From the NCBI RefSeq assembly GCF_000421645.1, contig NZ_ATXK01000010.1, forward strand, positions 62,001 to 126,000: a stretch of 64,000 bases of DNA, written 5' to 3'. Shown here in pieces: positions 40,856 through 51,700 of this stretch. Under the pieces are notes generated by a model that saw nothing but the letters and a program-made list of their open reading frames with translations, was not told the origin of the DNA and did no database searches. Each line of letters begins with the position of its first letter. The stretch's first letter is position 1. The position numbers and the translations under genes were made by a program. Source of the stretch: Aurantimonas coralicida DSM 14790. Its GTDB lineage: Bacteria > Pseudomonadota > Alphaproteobacteria > Rhizobiales > Rhizobiaceae.

Positions 40856-42109
40856 TCAGATCAGGAGATCGGCGAGGATATTGTTGTCGGTGATGTCCTG
40901 GTAGCTGACGCCATTCTCGGCGAAGCGGGCCAGCAGCCCCTCGAAATTCGCCGGGTCCTTGGTCTCGATGCCGATCAGGATCGAGGCGAAGTCGCGGGCC
41001 GATTTCTTCAGATATTCGAAGCGGGCGATGTCGTCGTCCGGGCCGAGATAATCGAGGAAATCCTTCAGCGCGCCGGGGCGCTGGGCCAGCCGAAGGATGA
41101 AGTATTTCTTCAAGCCTTCGAAGCGGAGCGCCCGCTCCTTCACGTCCGGCAGGCGCTCGAAATCGAAATTGCCCCCCGAGACCACCAGAACGACGGTCTT
41201 GCCGCGGATCTCGTCCTTCAGGTCGCGCAGCGCGTCGATGGCCAGCGCGCCGGCTGGTTCCAGGACGATGCCCTCCAGATTGAGCATCTCCAGCATGGTC
41301 TGGCAGAGCCGGCCTTCCGGCGACAGCAGCACGTCGTCCGGCGCAAAGCGCGACAGCGTCTCGTAGGGCAGCGCGCCGATCTCGGCGACGGCTGCACCGT
41401 CGACGAATCCGTCGAGCTGCGGCAAACGCGTGCGCTCGCCCTTGGTCAGGCTTGTGCGCAGGCTGGGCGCCCCGAGCGGCTCGACGAAGCGGAAGTCGGG
41501 GCTGGCTTCGCCGGCGTAGTAGCGGGCCAGACCGGAGGCCAGTCCGCCGCCGCCGACCGGCAGCACCAGCATGTCGGGGCGCTCCCCGTCGAGCTGCGCA
41601 GCGATTTCCTGGCCAACCGTCGCCTGGCCTTCGACGATGTCCTCATGGTCGAAGGGCGGCACCATCGCCGCGCCGGTCTCGGCGGAATAGGCCTTGGCCG
41701 CCGCATAGCAATCGTCGAAGAAGTCGCCGATCAGCTCGATCTCGACGGCATCGCCACCGAAGACACGGGTCTTGTCGATCTTCTGCTGCGGCGTGGTCAC
41801 CGGCATGTAGACCCGGCCCTCGAGACCGAAATGCCGGCAGGCGAAGGCGAAGCCCTGGGCGTGGTTGCCGGCCGAAGCGCAACAGAACCGCCCGGTGGCG
41901 GAGCCGTTGGCGATCCGCTTGCGCATGAAGTTGAAGGCGCCGCGGATCTTGTAGGAGCGCACCGGCGTCAGGTCTTCGCGCTTCAGGAAGATGCGCGCAT
42001 CGTATCTGGCCGAAAGATGCTCGTTGAGCTGCAGGGGCGTCGCCGGAAACAGGGCACGCAGGGCCTCTTCCGCGACAGCGACGCGGCGGGAAAACTCGTT
42101 ATCGGACAT
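40856..42109 (-). CDS. ilvA: Threonine ammonia-lyase with single ACT-like domain
   Basis: PLP enzyme converting threonine to 2-oxobutyrate, the first step to isoleucine. 417 residues, the short form. The PLP lysine is in VRSYKIRGAFN, the phosphate loop is GGGGLASG, and SAGNHAQGFAFAC is typical. A C-terminal ACT-like regulatory domain (FILRLAQRPGALKDF) spans the last 90 residues. It converges with the aldo/keto reductase gene. No leader-peptide attenuator was recognised upstream. Confidence 0.93.
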   Translation of the reverse strand: MSDNEFSRRVAVAEEALRALFPATPLQLNEHLSARYDARIFLKREDLTPVRSYKIRGAFNFMRKRIANGSATGRFCCASAGNHAQGFAFACRHFGLEGRVYMPVTTPQQKIDKTRVFGGDAVEIELIGDFFDDCYAAAKAYSAETGAAMVPPFDHEDIVEGQATVGQEIAAQLDGERPDMLVLPVGGGGLASGLARYYAGEASPDFRFVEPLGAPSLRTSLTKGERTRLPQLDGFVDGAAVAEIGALPYETLSRFAPDDVLLSPEGRLCQTMLEMLNLEGIVLEPAGALAIDALRDLKDEIRGKTVVLVVSGGNFDFERLPDVKERALRFEGLKKYFILRLAQRPGALKDFLDYLGPDDDIARFEYLKKSARDFASILIGIETKDPANFEGLLARFAENGVSYQDITDNNILADLLI

Positions 42110-42198
42110 GGATCACAGACTTAGCTCTTGTGGAACCGGCTCCGGCTCCGAAGGAATGCGCGGCCGTCACATGCGGCGGCCGGATAGGCGGAAGCTGT

Positions 42199-42324
42199 CT
42201 AGACGACGCCGCCGCGGGCCGGACATGTCGGAGCACCGGATGGCTGCTGTGCAGCACGGGCGCCAGACAGGCCGGCGCCAATAATCAGGGACGTGGCTCC
42301 GCCGATCGTGATGTTCCATGCCAT
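42199..42324 (-). CDS. Possible small hydrophobic protein (41 aa)
   Basis: The ATG at 42324 is preceded by AGAAAGGGG with six bases spacing, a better ribosome-binding site than most genes here. The peptide starts MAWNITIGGATSLIIGAGLS, with one hydrophobic segment, and ends in a polar proline/glycine-rich tail. It lies in the 380-bp gap between ilvA and the LysE gene. I do not recognise a family. It could be a membrane micropeptide or chance. Confidence 0.35.
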   Translation of the reverse strand: MAWNITIGGATSLIIGAGLSGARAAQQPSGAPTCPARGGVV

Positions 42325-42489
42325 CGCGCGCCCCTTTCTCTGCTCGATTACCGTTGCGCCAGCCATCGGCCATCCGCGCGAATTTGTAAAGCCGCGCGGC
42401 CGATCCGCGTCACCCGCGTCGCTGTCGTTGCACGGGTTGAAGGCAGGAACGATAATCACCTCTCTTAAGCCTGCGCGGGAGAATGCCCG

Positions 42490-43119
42490 ATGGACCTCGT
42501 CATGACAGTCGGCAGCGTGCTCGCGGTTTTCATCCCGGCACTGATGCTGCCGGGGCCCGATTTCGTCGCGGTCGTGCGCTCTGCGATGACGCGGGGATCG
42601 CGGGCCGGCCTGGCGACGGCGCTGGGCGTTTCGCTCGGTCTCGGCTTCTACGCAGGCCTGAGCCTGATCGGCCTGTCGGCGATCCTGACCCAGTATCAAT
42701 GGCTGACCTGGTTCGTCCGCATCCTGGGCGGCGCCTATCTCGTCTTTCTCGGGCTGCGGCTGATCATCAAGCGCCCCGATCCCGTGGAGATCGCCGGCGG
42801 AGCGCCGCGCGAGCGCAGTGCGCTCCTGTTCGGCTTCTTTGTCACCCTGACCAATCCCAAGGCGATCGTCCTGTTCGCCAGCGTGTTTGCGACGGCGGCG
42901 TCCGGCGCCATGCCGTCGTGGGTCATGGTGCTGATGATCGGCCTGGTCGTTGCGAGCTCACTCGCCTGGTATTCCGCCGTCAGCCTCTTCATGGCTTCGC
43001 CACCGATCATGGCCCGGTTCCGCGATGTCCGTCACCGTATCGAGCGGCTGGCCGGCGCCTGCTTCGTCGCGATCGGGCTGAAGATCATGTCGGATGCGCG
43101 GAGCCCGGTCGCCGCCTGA
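42490..43119 (+). CDS. LysE/RhtB family amino-acid exporter
   Basis: Inner-membrane exporter of amino acids or similar metabolites. 209 residues with five to six hydrophobic helices. The N-terminal LPGPDFVAVVRSAMTRGSRAG is the family signature, and TNPKAIVLFASVF is the second. GGGAG lies about ten bases before the chosen ATG; another ATG four codons on is possible. The substrate is unknown; the neighbouring threonine deaminase makes threonine export imaginable but not shown. Confidence 0.92.
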   Translation: MDLVMTVGSVLAVFIPALMLPGPDFVAVVRSAMTRGSRAGLATALGVSLGLGFYAGLSLIGLSAILTQYQWLTWFVRILGGAYLVFLGLRLIIKRPDPVEIAGGAPRERSALLFGFFVTLTNPKAIVLFASVFATAASGAMPSWVMVLMIGLVVASSLAWYSAVSLFMASPPIMARFRDVRHRIERLAGACFVAIGLKIMSDARSPVAA

Positions 43120-43158
43120 TGGAAAGGGCGCGACCGGGCCGATTGGCGGTCCAAGGCG

Positions 43159-44967
43159 TCAGACGAAGAGGTCGACCAGTTCGAAGCGCTCCACGTCGAC
43201 GATGCCCTTGTCGGAGATGCGCAGGCTCGGAATGACCACCAGCGCCAGCAGCGAATGCTGCATATAGGCGTTGTTGAGCGTGCAGCCGGCCGCGCGCATG
43301 GCCGCGATCAGCCGGTCGGCCTTTTCCGCGACGATCTCGGCCCGTTCGCTCGACATCAGGCCGGCGATCGGCATTTCGACCAGCGCCTGCTCCTTGCCAT
43401 CGGCGAAGAAGACCACGCCGCCGCCGACCTCGCCCAGCCGGTTGGCGGCCAGCGCCATGTCGTCCTCGGACGTGCCGACGACGATCATGTGGTGGCTGTC
43501 ATGGGCGACGGTGGAGGCCATGGCGCAGCGCCCCGTGTAGCCGAAGCCGGACACGAAGCCGTTGACCAAGTCGCCGCTCGCCCGGTGCCGCTCGACCAGC
43601 GCGATGCGGCAGACGTCGTTGTCCGGATCGGGCATGGCGATGCCGCCCTGCACCGGCACCTTTGCGGTCAGCGCCCGGGTCGGCGCCTGGTTCTCGACCA
43701 CCCCGATGACCCGCGCCTCGACCGTCGCGCCCGCGCCCTTCGGCGCGGCGACGCGGAAGTCGTCCGCCGTCAGCGCCCGGCCGAGCTTCACCGTGTCGAT
43801 GGCGCTGTCCGGATAGGCATGGGCCGGCATGTCGGCTTCCAGCTTGCCGCCCGACGCCAGCCGCACGCCGCGGCCATAGACGGCGTCGATGGTCAGATCG
43901 CTCAGATCCGAGACGATCAGGAAGTCCGCACGGCGCCCCGGCGTGACCGACCCGATTTCGCGCTCCAGCTTGAAATGCTCGGCGGTGTTGATCGTCGCCA
44001 TCTGGATCGCGGTCATCGGCTTCAGCCCGCGCGAGATGGCATGCCGCACGACGCGGTCCATGTGCCCCTCGCGGACCAGCGTGCCGGAATGGCAGTCGTC
44101 GGTACACAGGATAAAATGCCGCGAATCGAGACCCATCTCGGTGATCGCCCGCACCTGTTCGGCGACGTCGTACCAAGCCGAGCCCAGCCGCAGCATCGCC
44201 TTCATGCCCTGGCGTACCCGCGCGGCGGCATCTTCCATGCGGGTGCCCTCGTGGTCGTCCTCGGGACCGCCGGCGACATAGGCGTGGAACGCGCGGCCGA
44301 GATCGGGCGAGGCATAGTGTCCGCCGACCGTGCGTCCGGCCTTCCGGGTTGCCGCGATCTCGCCGACCATCGTCGGGTCGTTGGCCGCCACGCCGGGAAA
44401 GTTCATGACCTCGCCGAGGCCGATGATCGCCGGCCAGCCCATCGCCTCGGCGACATCCTGCGGGCCGAGGATCGCGCCGCCTTCCTCGAGCCCCGGCGCC
44501 GACGGCACGCAGGACGGCATCTGCACCCAGACATTGACCGGCTGGGCCAGCGCCTCGTCATGCATCAGCCGGACGCCCGGCAGGCCCAGCACATTGGCGA
44601 TCTCGTGCGGGTCGATGAACATCGAGGTCGTGCCGTGCGGAATCACCGCGCGGCAGAACTCGGTGACGGTCACCATGCCGCTCTCGACATGCATGTGCGC
44701 GTCGCAGAGCCCCGGCATGATGAAGCGCCCGGCGGCCTCCACCACCTCGGTATCCGGCCCGATCATGTAGCCGGCGTCGGGCCCGCAATAGGCAAAGCGC
44801 CCGGCGGCGACCGCGACGTCGGTCTGCGGGATGATCTCGCCGGAATGGACATTGACCCAGCGCGCGTTGCGCACGACCAGATCCGCATGGGTCCGCCCCA
44901 TCGCCACATCGACGAGTTGCGGTGCCACGGCCTCGAACGGGGGCACGCTGGTGGGTAGATCGGTCAT
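43159..44967 (-). CDS. ade: Adenine deaminase
   Basis: Converts adenine to hypoxanthine in purine salvage. The 602-residue amidohydrolase matches the Ade family in length. Metal-site motifs are CDAHMHVESGMVT, DPHEIANVLG and CTDDCHSGTLVREGH. The C-terminal Ade-specific domain includes SVHDS-like VAHDSHHMIVVG. The start MTDLPTSVPPF is preceded by GGGGA. It converges with the LysE gene and lies 148 bp from tRNA-Leu. Confidence 0.95.
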   Translation of the reverse strand: MTDLPTSVPPFEAVAPQLVDVAMGRTHADLVVRNARWVNVHSGEIIPQTDVAVAAGRFAYCGPDAGYMIGPDTEVVEAAGRFIMPGLCDAHMHVESGMVTVTEFCRAVIPHGTTSMFIDPHEIANVLGLPGVRLMHDEALAQPVNVWVQMPSCVPSAPGLEEGGAILGPQDVAEAMGWPAIIGLGEVMNFPGVAANDPTMVGEIAATRKAGRTVGGHYASPDLGRAFHAYVAGGPEDDHEGTRMEDAAARVRQGMKAMLRLGSAWYDVAEQVRAITEMGLDSRHFILCTDDCHSGTLVREGHMDRVVRHAISRGLKPMTAIQMATINTAEHFKLEREIGSVTPGRRADFLIVSDLSDLTIDAVYGRGVRLASGGKLEADMPAHAYPDSAIDTVKLGRALTADDFRVAAPKGAGATVEARVIGVVENQAPTRALTAKVPVQGGIAMPDPDNDVCRIALVERHRASGDLVNGFVSGFGYTGRCAMASTVAHDSHHMIVVGTSEDDMALAANRLGEVGGGVVFFADGKEQALVEMPIAGLMSSERAEIVAEKADRLIAAMRAAGCTLNNAYMQHSLLALVVIPSLRISDKGIVDVERFELVDLFV

Positions 44968-45115
44968 GGAATGTCCCCGTGGAGAGAGCCCGGCCGCCGC
45001 TGCCAGTCCGTGATCGGCGGTCACACATTGTGGTGATCAGTGCCACTGATGGCCCGCATGAGGAGCCATCGTTCGCAAATTGCAGCAAGAACCGGCACTA
45101 AGTCGTTCTGTCTGC

Positions 45116-45201
45116 TGGTGCGGGCGGCGGGACTCGAACCCGCACGGGACGAAGCCCGAGGGATTTTAAGTCCCTTGCGTCTACCATTCCGCCACGCCCG
45201 C
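45116..45201 (-). tRNA. tRNA-Leu (anticodon UAA)
   Basis: The reverse complement folds as an 86-nt class II tRNA with encoded CCA. The acceptor begins GCGGGCG. The anticodon loop is CTTAAAA, giving UAA for leucine UUA codons. The variable arm contains CGGGCTTCGTCCCG and the T-loop GTTCGAGTC. In a GC-rich genome this decodes a rare codon. Confidence 0.96.
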
Positions 45202-45358
45202 GCCGCCGCGACCTCAACCAAACGGGGTATCCGTGTCAAGATTCGTGGACCGAATGTCACACTGAAACAAAAAGCCATCGCGAATTGCGGCAAAAATGAG
45301 TAACGTTGCGTAACCGGCGGGCCAGAAGCCGGACCACACGAGCATGGGAGACCGACGC

Positions 45359-45565
45359 ATGACGGAGCACTCCAGCCGTTTCGGAGACACCGCCCGATCC
45401 GCGCGCATTGCCCGCGTGGAAAGTGTCGACAGCGCCAGTACCGATGCTCACGAAGCGCAGGGTTTCCTCGTCCGGTTGAAGAAGCAGAACGCGGCCCTGA
45501 CGCGCCTGCTCGATGCGCTGAATTTCGAGGGCAGCGGCTCGCTTCAGGAGACGCCGAACAACTGA
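45359..45565 (+). CDS. Small hypothetical protein (68 aa)
   Basis: Starts MTEHSSRFGDTARSARIARV with GGGAG eight bases upstream. The middle segment GFLVRLKKQNAALTRLLDAL has the heptad spacing of a short amphipathic or coiled-coil helix. No family is recognised. It stands alone between tRNA-Leu and wrbA, reading away from the tRNA. An in-frame ATG at 45344 is an alternative start. Confidence 0.55.
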   Translation: MTEHSSRFGDTARSARIARVESVDSASTDAHEAQGFLVRLKKQNAALTRLLDALNFEGSGSLQETPNN

Positions 45566-45750
45566 GACGCGCGCGTTTCGGCACGTTTGGCTGCGATCCT
45601 GCGGGGGCAATCAGCCCGCAATCATGACGCAGGCAAGCGTCATCATGTCTTTGCGCCGTCTATCGGAGTAGCGGTCGCCCGAGCCATATCGGACGACCAC
45701 CCTCGAGGGGCATCTCGTGTCCCTCGCCGTCCCCAAAAATCCGGCCTCGT

Positions 45751-46350
45751 TCAGGCCGCGACCTTCGCGGCAATCTCGGCGATGTGCCGTCCCTGGAAAC
45801 GGGCGCCGTCGAGCTCGATCTGGCTGGGCATGCGCGAACCGTCACCCCTGGCCATGGTGGACGCGCCATAGGGCGTGCCGCCGACGATCTCGTTCATGTC
45901 CATCTGTCCGGCGAAGGCATAGGGCAGACCGACGGCCATAAGCCCGTGATGCAGCAGCGTCTTGATCACCGAGATCAGCGTTGTCTCGTTGCCGCCATGC
46001 TGGGACGCGGACGAGGTGAAGGCACCGCCCACTTTGCCGACGAGCGCGCCCTTCGCCCACAGCGGGCCGGTGCGATCCCAGAACGCCTGCATCTGCGAGG
46101 CCATGTTGCCGAAGCGGGTCGGCACGCCGACGATGATGGCGTCGTAGCTGGGCAGGTCCATCGGGTCGCATTCCGGATGGGCGTAATCCGTCTTGAAATG
46201 TGCCGCCGCCACAACTTCCTGCGGGGCCGTCTCGGGGACGCGCTTGATGTCTACCGTGGCGCCGGCGCTGGTCGCGCCCTCGGCTACGGCCTCTGCCATC
46301 GCCTCGATATGTCCGTAGCTGGAGTAGTAGAGTACGAGGACTTTCGCCAT
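45751..46350 (-). CDS. wrbA: WrbA-type NAD(P)H:quinone oxidoreductase
   Basis: FMN-dependent two-electron quinone reductase that protects against redox cycling. The 199-residue length is exact for WrbA. The flavodoxin-like FMN-binding motif is [32 protein letters not shown] is the WrbA signature, and [13 protein letters not shown] follows. AAGGAAG lies seven bases before the ATG at 46350; the frame continues upstream without conserved residues. It is divergent from the CinA-N gene. Confidence 0.96.
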   Translation of the reverse strand: MAKVLVLYYSSYGHIEAMAEAVAEGATSAGATVDIKRVPETAPQEVVAAAHFKTDYAHPECDPMDLPSYDAIIVGVPTRFGNMASQMQAFWDRTGPLWAKGALVGKVGGAFTSSASQHGGNETTLISVIKTLLHHGLMAVGLPYAFAGQMDMNEIVGGTPYGASTMARGDGSRMPSQIELDGARFQGRHIAEIAAKVAA

Positions 46351-46646
46351 CGGTTCGCTTCCTTTCAGAAAATGTCGTGGAGTCTGGAGGCCGGATGGGC
46401 TCTGGCCCTTACCTAGTCGGATTGCCGGCATCCGAGAGGTGGAAATGTTGCAACGCACCGTCACCCCGCAGAAGCAAAGCGGCGCATTGCTGTTTCGCGC
46501 CGGGCCTTGCCTTGCGGCGCCGAACGCCCTCATTAGCGGTGCTGCAGCGCCGTCCGGACCGGGTGGTGCCGCTGAGAATCGATCGAGCTGTGGAGGGCGC
46601 GGACGCAGTCCGTGCCGTGGTCCCAGCGCAGTGCCGGAGCTTCGCC

Positions 46647-47402
46647 ATGAGTGCCCAACCCGCCGCGACTGCCGCGATGCTCGCCATCGGCGACGAGCTC
46701 CTGTCCGGGCGCACCAAGGACAAGAATATCGGCCATCTGGCGGAATTCCTGACGCTCGCCGGCATCGATCTCAAGGAGGTCCGCATTATCGGCGACGAGC
46801 CGCATTTCATCGCGGACACGCTCAATACCCTCAGGCGCAGCTACGACTACGTCTTCACCTCCGGCGGGATCGGCCCAACCCATGACGACCTGACCGCCGA
46901 TGCGGTCGCCGCCGCCTTCGGGCTGCCCATCGGCGAGCATCCCGAGGCGGTCGAACTCCTGGCGGACTATTATGCCGGCCGCGGCCTCGACTTCACCGAC
47001 GCTCGCCGCCGCATGACCCGCACCCCGGAGGGCGCGACGCTGATCGACAATCCGGTGTCCAAGGCCCCGGGCTTTCGCATCGACAATGTCTTCGTCATGG
47101 CCGGTGTCCCGCAGATCTTCCAGGCCATGCTGGGCAATGTCCTGTCGACGCTGCCGGCCGGCCAGGCCATCGCCAGCCTCGCCATCCCCTGCCCGTATGG
47201 CGAGGGCGACATCGGCGACCCGCTGCGCACCCTGTCGAAGGCGCACCCGGCGGTGACGATCGGCTCCTATCCGAAATTCGACGGGGACCGCTATTCCACC
47301 GAGATCGTCGTGCGCTCGCGCGACGATGCGGCGCTGAAGAGCGCCGCAGCCGCGGTGACGGCGATGCTCGAGGATCTCGGTCGGGCGCGCTCCAAGGAGT
47401 AG
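46647..47402 (+). CDS. CinA N-terminal / molybdopterin-binding domain protein
   Basis: The 251-residue product has only the MoCF-biosynthesis/CinA N-terminal domain, with [15 protein letters not shown] and [18 protein letters not shown] as the conserved nucleotide-site segments. The nicotinamide-mononucleotide deamidase domain of full CinA is absent. Short forms are usually annotated as competence/damage-inducible protein A or FAD synthase-like. GGAG precedes the ATG. The frame extends to 46377 without support. Confidence 0.88.
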   Translation: MSAQPAATAAMLAIGDELLSGRTKDKNIGHLAEFLTLAGIDLKEVRIIGDEPHFIADTLNTLRRSYDYVFTSGGIGPTHDDLTADAVAAAFGLPIGEHPEAVELLADYYAGRGLDFTDARRRMTRTPEGATLIDNPVSKAPGFRIDNVFVMAGVPQIFQAMLGNVLSTLPAGQAIASLAIPCPYGEGDIGDPLRTLSKAHPAVTIGSYPKFDGDRYSTEIVVRSRDDAALKSAAAAVTAMLEDLGRARSKE

Positions 47403-47598
47403 GACCGAGCCCGGGGGACCGGCGATCTCCTCCCGATCCGACGGCGGCAACGTGTCCGTTTTGCCGCAGTGCTGCGGCCCTCGGCGGTTTTATGCGTGGA
47501 AACCGGCGTCCGTGACGCGTCCGCGGGCAACGCGGCTTGCATCGGCGGGATGATTCGATCTATCGCAACCGCTCCCTCCAGCAGCCCGGAAGCGCGTC

Positions 47599-48096
47599 AT
47601 GTCCACGGTCGAGAAATCCTTCCCCGTCTCCTGGGACCAGTTTCACCGCGATGCACGGGCGCTGGCCTGGCGGCTGGCGAGCCAGCGCGACGACTGGCGC
47701 GCCATCGTCTGCATCACCCGTGGCGGCCTCGTGCCGGCGGCCATCATCGCCCGCGAGATCGGCACCCGCCTGATCGAGACGGTCTGCATCGCCTCCTACC
47801 ACGAGTACAGCGAGCAGGGAGAGCTCAGGGTTCTCAAGGAGATCTCGCCGGAACTCCTGAAGGACGAGGGCGACGGCATCCTGATCGTCGACGACCTGAC
47901 GGACACCGGCAAGACCGCCGGCCTGGTGCGCACCATGCTCCCCAAGGCGCATTTCGCCACCGTCTACGCCAAGCCGAAGGGCCGGCCGCTGGTCGACACC
48001 TTCATCACCGAAGTGTCTCAGGACACCTGGATCTTCTTCCCCTGGGATCTCGGCCTGACCTTCCAGGCGCCGATCAGCAAGAGCACCCTCGGCTGA
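47599..48096 (+). CDS. gpt: Xanthine-guanine phosphoribosyltransferase
   Basis: Salvages guanine and xanthine to their nucleotides using PRPP. 165 residues. The PRPP-binding motif is [14 protein letters not shown], and [16 protein letters not shown] is the conserved N-terminal loop. FFPWDLG at the end binds the purine. With adenine deaminase nearby it makes a small purine-salvage neighbourhood, though the two genes are not in one operon. Confidence 0.94.
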   Translation: MSTVEKSFPVSWDQFHRDARALAWRLASQRDDWRAIVCITRGGLVPAAIIAREIGTRLIETVCIASYHEYSEQGELRVLKEISPELLKDEGDGILIVDDLTDTGKTAGLVRTMLPKAHFATVYAKPKGRPLVDTFITEVSQDTWIFFPWDLGLTFQAPISKSTLG

Positions 48097-48708
48097 CAAA
48101 CGCCACCCAGCGATAGAGCACCCTGGCCGGTCCGTTTCGGTGTCCGGCTGAAGGGGCGAGACGCGTCCGGGCGCCGATCTTCGTAGCCAGACACCGATTC
48201 GGCCGCCGCGCCCGGCAGATATGGCTTGGGCTTCCTATGCCCGCCTTCGCACCGTTGCCGGACCGCACCGGTGCGACATCAAGCGTCCGACGAAACAACC
48301 GGGCTCCGGCGCCTTCGCGGACTTGTCCCCGCTTTCAACCGCCGTCCACACTTGCGCTCGCCAGCCTCCCCCTGCGAGGTTGGCCGCGAAGCTGCGGACC
48401 CGCCCGAGTGCGATCCGGCGCGGGCTGGAGCGCCGGCCGGCAGGGCAGAACCGGCCGCGTGGCGCCAAGGCGTTAACCGCTGTCCACAGGCCCGTCGGGA
48501 ATAGGTGGATAAGCTGCCGCCTCCGGTCGCAAACGCCCGATTCAGAGTCGCTTAACCACCCCGAATATACTATATCTAGTGTCGCCACCCGGGCCCCATA
48601 CCACATGCGCCCGGTGGCGATTTTTCGAGACAACGCGCCGCGCGAAGGGGTTTCCCTCGCCCGCTGGCGCGATTCGTTGCGGCAAACACGGAATAGACGA
48701 GGACCGTC
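48097..48708. other. Intergenic region upstream of nrdJ
   Basis: 612 bp without a supportable gene. It contains the NrdR-box-like site at 48567-48582 and two DnaA-box-like motifs, TGTCCACAG at 48481 and, on the reverse strand, TTATCCACC at 48504-48512. No cobalamin riboswitch core could be recognised. The first 350 bp are featureless GC-rich sequence. Confidence 0.65.
48567..48582. promoter_or_regulatory. NrdR-box-like operator before ribonucleotide reductase
   Basis: ATACTATATCTAGTGT agrees with the NrdR consensus acaCwAtATaTwGtgt at 14 of 16 positions. NrdR is the ATP/dATP-sensing repressor of ribonucleotide reductase genes. The site is 127 bp before the nrdJ start. The usual second box about three helix turns away was not found on either side. 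Confidence 0.72.
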
Positions 48709-51700
48709 ATGGGCATGAAGATCGAACGCCGGTACACGAAGGCTGGCGAGAGCGCCTACCATTCGGTCGAGTTCCGCAAGGCGACGAGCGAGATCAAGAA
48801 CCCCGACGGTTCGGTGGTCTTCCGCCTCGCCGGCATCGACGTGCCGGCCCAGTTCAGCCAGGTCGCCAGCGACATCCTGGCGCAGAAATATTTCCGCAAG
48901 GCGGGCGTGCCGAAGGCGCTGAAGAAGGTCGAGGAGAACGACGTTCCCTCCTTCCTCTGGCGCTCGGTCGCCGACGAGGAGGCGCTGGCCAAGCTGCCCG
49001 AGGCCGAGCGCACCGGCTCGGAGATGGACGCGCGGCAGGTCTTCGACCGGCTCGCCGGCACCTGGACCTACTGGGGATGGAAGGGCGGCTATTTCGCCTC
49101 GGAAGAGGACGCCGCCGCCTTCAAGGACGAGCTCGCCTACATGCTCGCCACCCAGAAGGTCGCGCCGAACTCGCCGCAGTGGTTCAACACCGGCCTGCAC
49201 TGGGCCTACGGCATCGACGGTCCCGGCCAGGGCCATTACTACGTCGACTACCGCACCGGCGAACTGACTCGCTCGACGTCGTCCTACGAGCATCCGCAGC
49301 CGCATGCCTGCTTCATCCAGTCCGTCGCCGACGATCTGGTCAATGACGGCGGCATCATGGATCTGTGGGTCCGCGAGGCGCGCCTGTTCAAATACGGCTC
49401 CGGCACCGGCTCCAACTTCTCCTATCTGCGCGGCGAAGGCGAAACTCTGGCCGGCGGCGGCAAGTCGTCGGGCCTGATGAGCTTCCTGAAGATCGGCGAC
49501 CGTGCGGCGGGCGCCATCAAGTCGGGCGGCACCACCCGCCGCGCCGCCAAGATGGTCGTCGTCGACATCGACCATCCCGATATCGAGAACTACATCTCGT
49601 GGAAGGTCCGCGAGGAGGAGAAGGTCGCCGCGCTCGTCACCGGCTCCAAGACCGTGTCCAAGCACCTCAAGGCGATCCTGTCGGCCTGCGTGAACTGCGA
49701 GGGTCCGGACGGCGACTGCTTCGAGCCGATGAAGAACCCGGCGCTCAAGCGCGCGGTCAAGGACGCCAAGCGCGCCCAGGTTCCGGAGAACTACGTCAAG
49801 CGCGTCATCCAGTTCGCGCGGCAGGGCTACACCGACATCGAATTCCCAGTCTACGACACCGACTGGGATTCCGAAGCCTATCTCACCGTCTCCGGCCAGA
49901 ACTCCAACAATTCGGTCTCGCTGAAGGACGACTTCCTGCGCGCGGTTGAGGAGGACGGCACCTGGGACCTGATCCGTCGCACCGACGGCAAGGTCGCCAA
50001 GACCCTGAAGGCACGCGAGCTTTGGGACCAGATCGGCTACGCCGCCTGGGCCTCGGCCGATCCCGGCCTGCACTACAACACTACCATGAACGACTGGCAC
50101 ACCTGCCCGGCGGCCGGCCCGATCCGTGCCTCCAATCCGTGCTCGGAGTACATGTTCCTCGACGACACGGCCTGTAACCTGGCGTCGCTGAACCTTATCC
50201 AGTTCCGCGAGGAAGGCCTCGACGGCCCGGAGGGCATCAAGCGCTTCGATACCGACGCCTTCGAGCATGCCACCCGCCTGTGGACCGTCGTCCTCGAGAT
50301 CTCGGTGATGATGGCGCAGTTCCCGTCCAAGGAGATCGCGCGGCTGTCCTACGACTACCGCACGCTGGGCCTCGGCTTCGCCAATATCGGCGGCCTGCTG
50401 ATGACCGCTGGCATCCCCTATGATTCCGACGAGGGTCGGGCGATCTGCGGCGCCATCGCGGCGCTGATGACCGGCGTCGCCTACAAGACCTCGGCCGAGA
50501 TGGCCGGGCATCTGGGCGCCTTCCCGGACTACGAGCGCAATTCCGAGCACATGCTGCGCGTCATGCGCAATCATGGCCGCGCCGCCCATGGCATCGCCAA
50601 TGGCTATGAGGGCCTGTCGGTCGACCCGGTCCCGCTCGACCATGCCTCGCTGCCCGACAAGCGCCTCTCCGCCCGGGCCAAGACCGCCTGGACCGATGCC
50701 GTCGAACTCGGCAAGAAGAACGGCTACCGCAACGCCCAGGTCTCGGTGATCGCGCCCACCGGCACGATCGGCCTCGTCATGGATTGCGACACCACCGGCA
50801 TCGAGCCCGACTTTGCGCTGGTGAAGTTCAAGAAGCTCGCCGGCGGCGGCTACTTCAAGATCATCAACCGCGCCGCGCCGGAGGCCCTGCGCTCGCTCGG
50901 CTACACCGAGGCCCAGATCGCTGAGATGGAGGCCTATGCGGTCGGCCACGGCAATCTGAACCAGGCACCGGCGATCAATCCGGGCTCGCTCAAGGCCAAG
51001 GGCTTCACCGACGAGCACATCGCCGCGCTGAACGCCGCGCTCGGCTCGGCCTTCGACATCAAGTTCGTCTTCAACAAATGGACCCTCGGCGAGGCGTTCA
51101 TGAAGGAGACGCTGGGCGTCTCCGACGAGCAGCTCGCCGACTTCGCCTTCGAGCTCCTGCCGTTCCTCGGCTTCTCGAAGAAGGACATCGACGCGGCCAA
51201 CGTCCATGTCTGCGGCGCCATGACGCTCGAGGGCGCGCCGCACCTCAAGCCCGAGCACTTGGCGGTGTTCGACTGCGCGACCCCCTGTGGACGCATCGGC
51301 AAGCGCTACCTGTCGGTGGAATCCCACATCCGCATGATGGCGGCGGCGCAGCCCTTCATCTCGGGCGCCATCTCCAAGACCATCAACATGCCGAACGAGG
51401 CGACGGTCGAGGATTGCAACGCGGCCTACATGCTGTCGTGGAAGCTGGCCCTGAAGGCGAACGCCCTCTACCGCGACGGCTCCAAGCTGTCGCAGCCGCT
51501 CAACGCCTCGCTGATCGCCGACGAGGACGACGAGGACGAGGACGCCGTCGAGATGGCGACCGCGGCGCTCGCCTCCGCGACCAAGCCGGCCCAGGCCGCG
51601 GAAGTCGCCGAGCGCATCGTCGAGCGGATCGTCGAGAAGGTCGTCCGGGACCGCGAGAAGCTGCCGAACCGGCGCAAGGGCTACACCCAGAAGGCCATCG

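Noticed and set aside
48097-48708. A cobalamin riboswitch upstream of the B12-dependent reductase
   Set aside because: No B12-box core or matching stem arrangement could be recognised by eye; a covariance-model search would be decisive.
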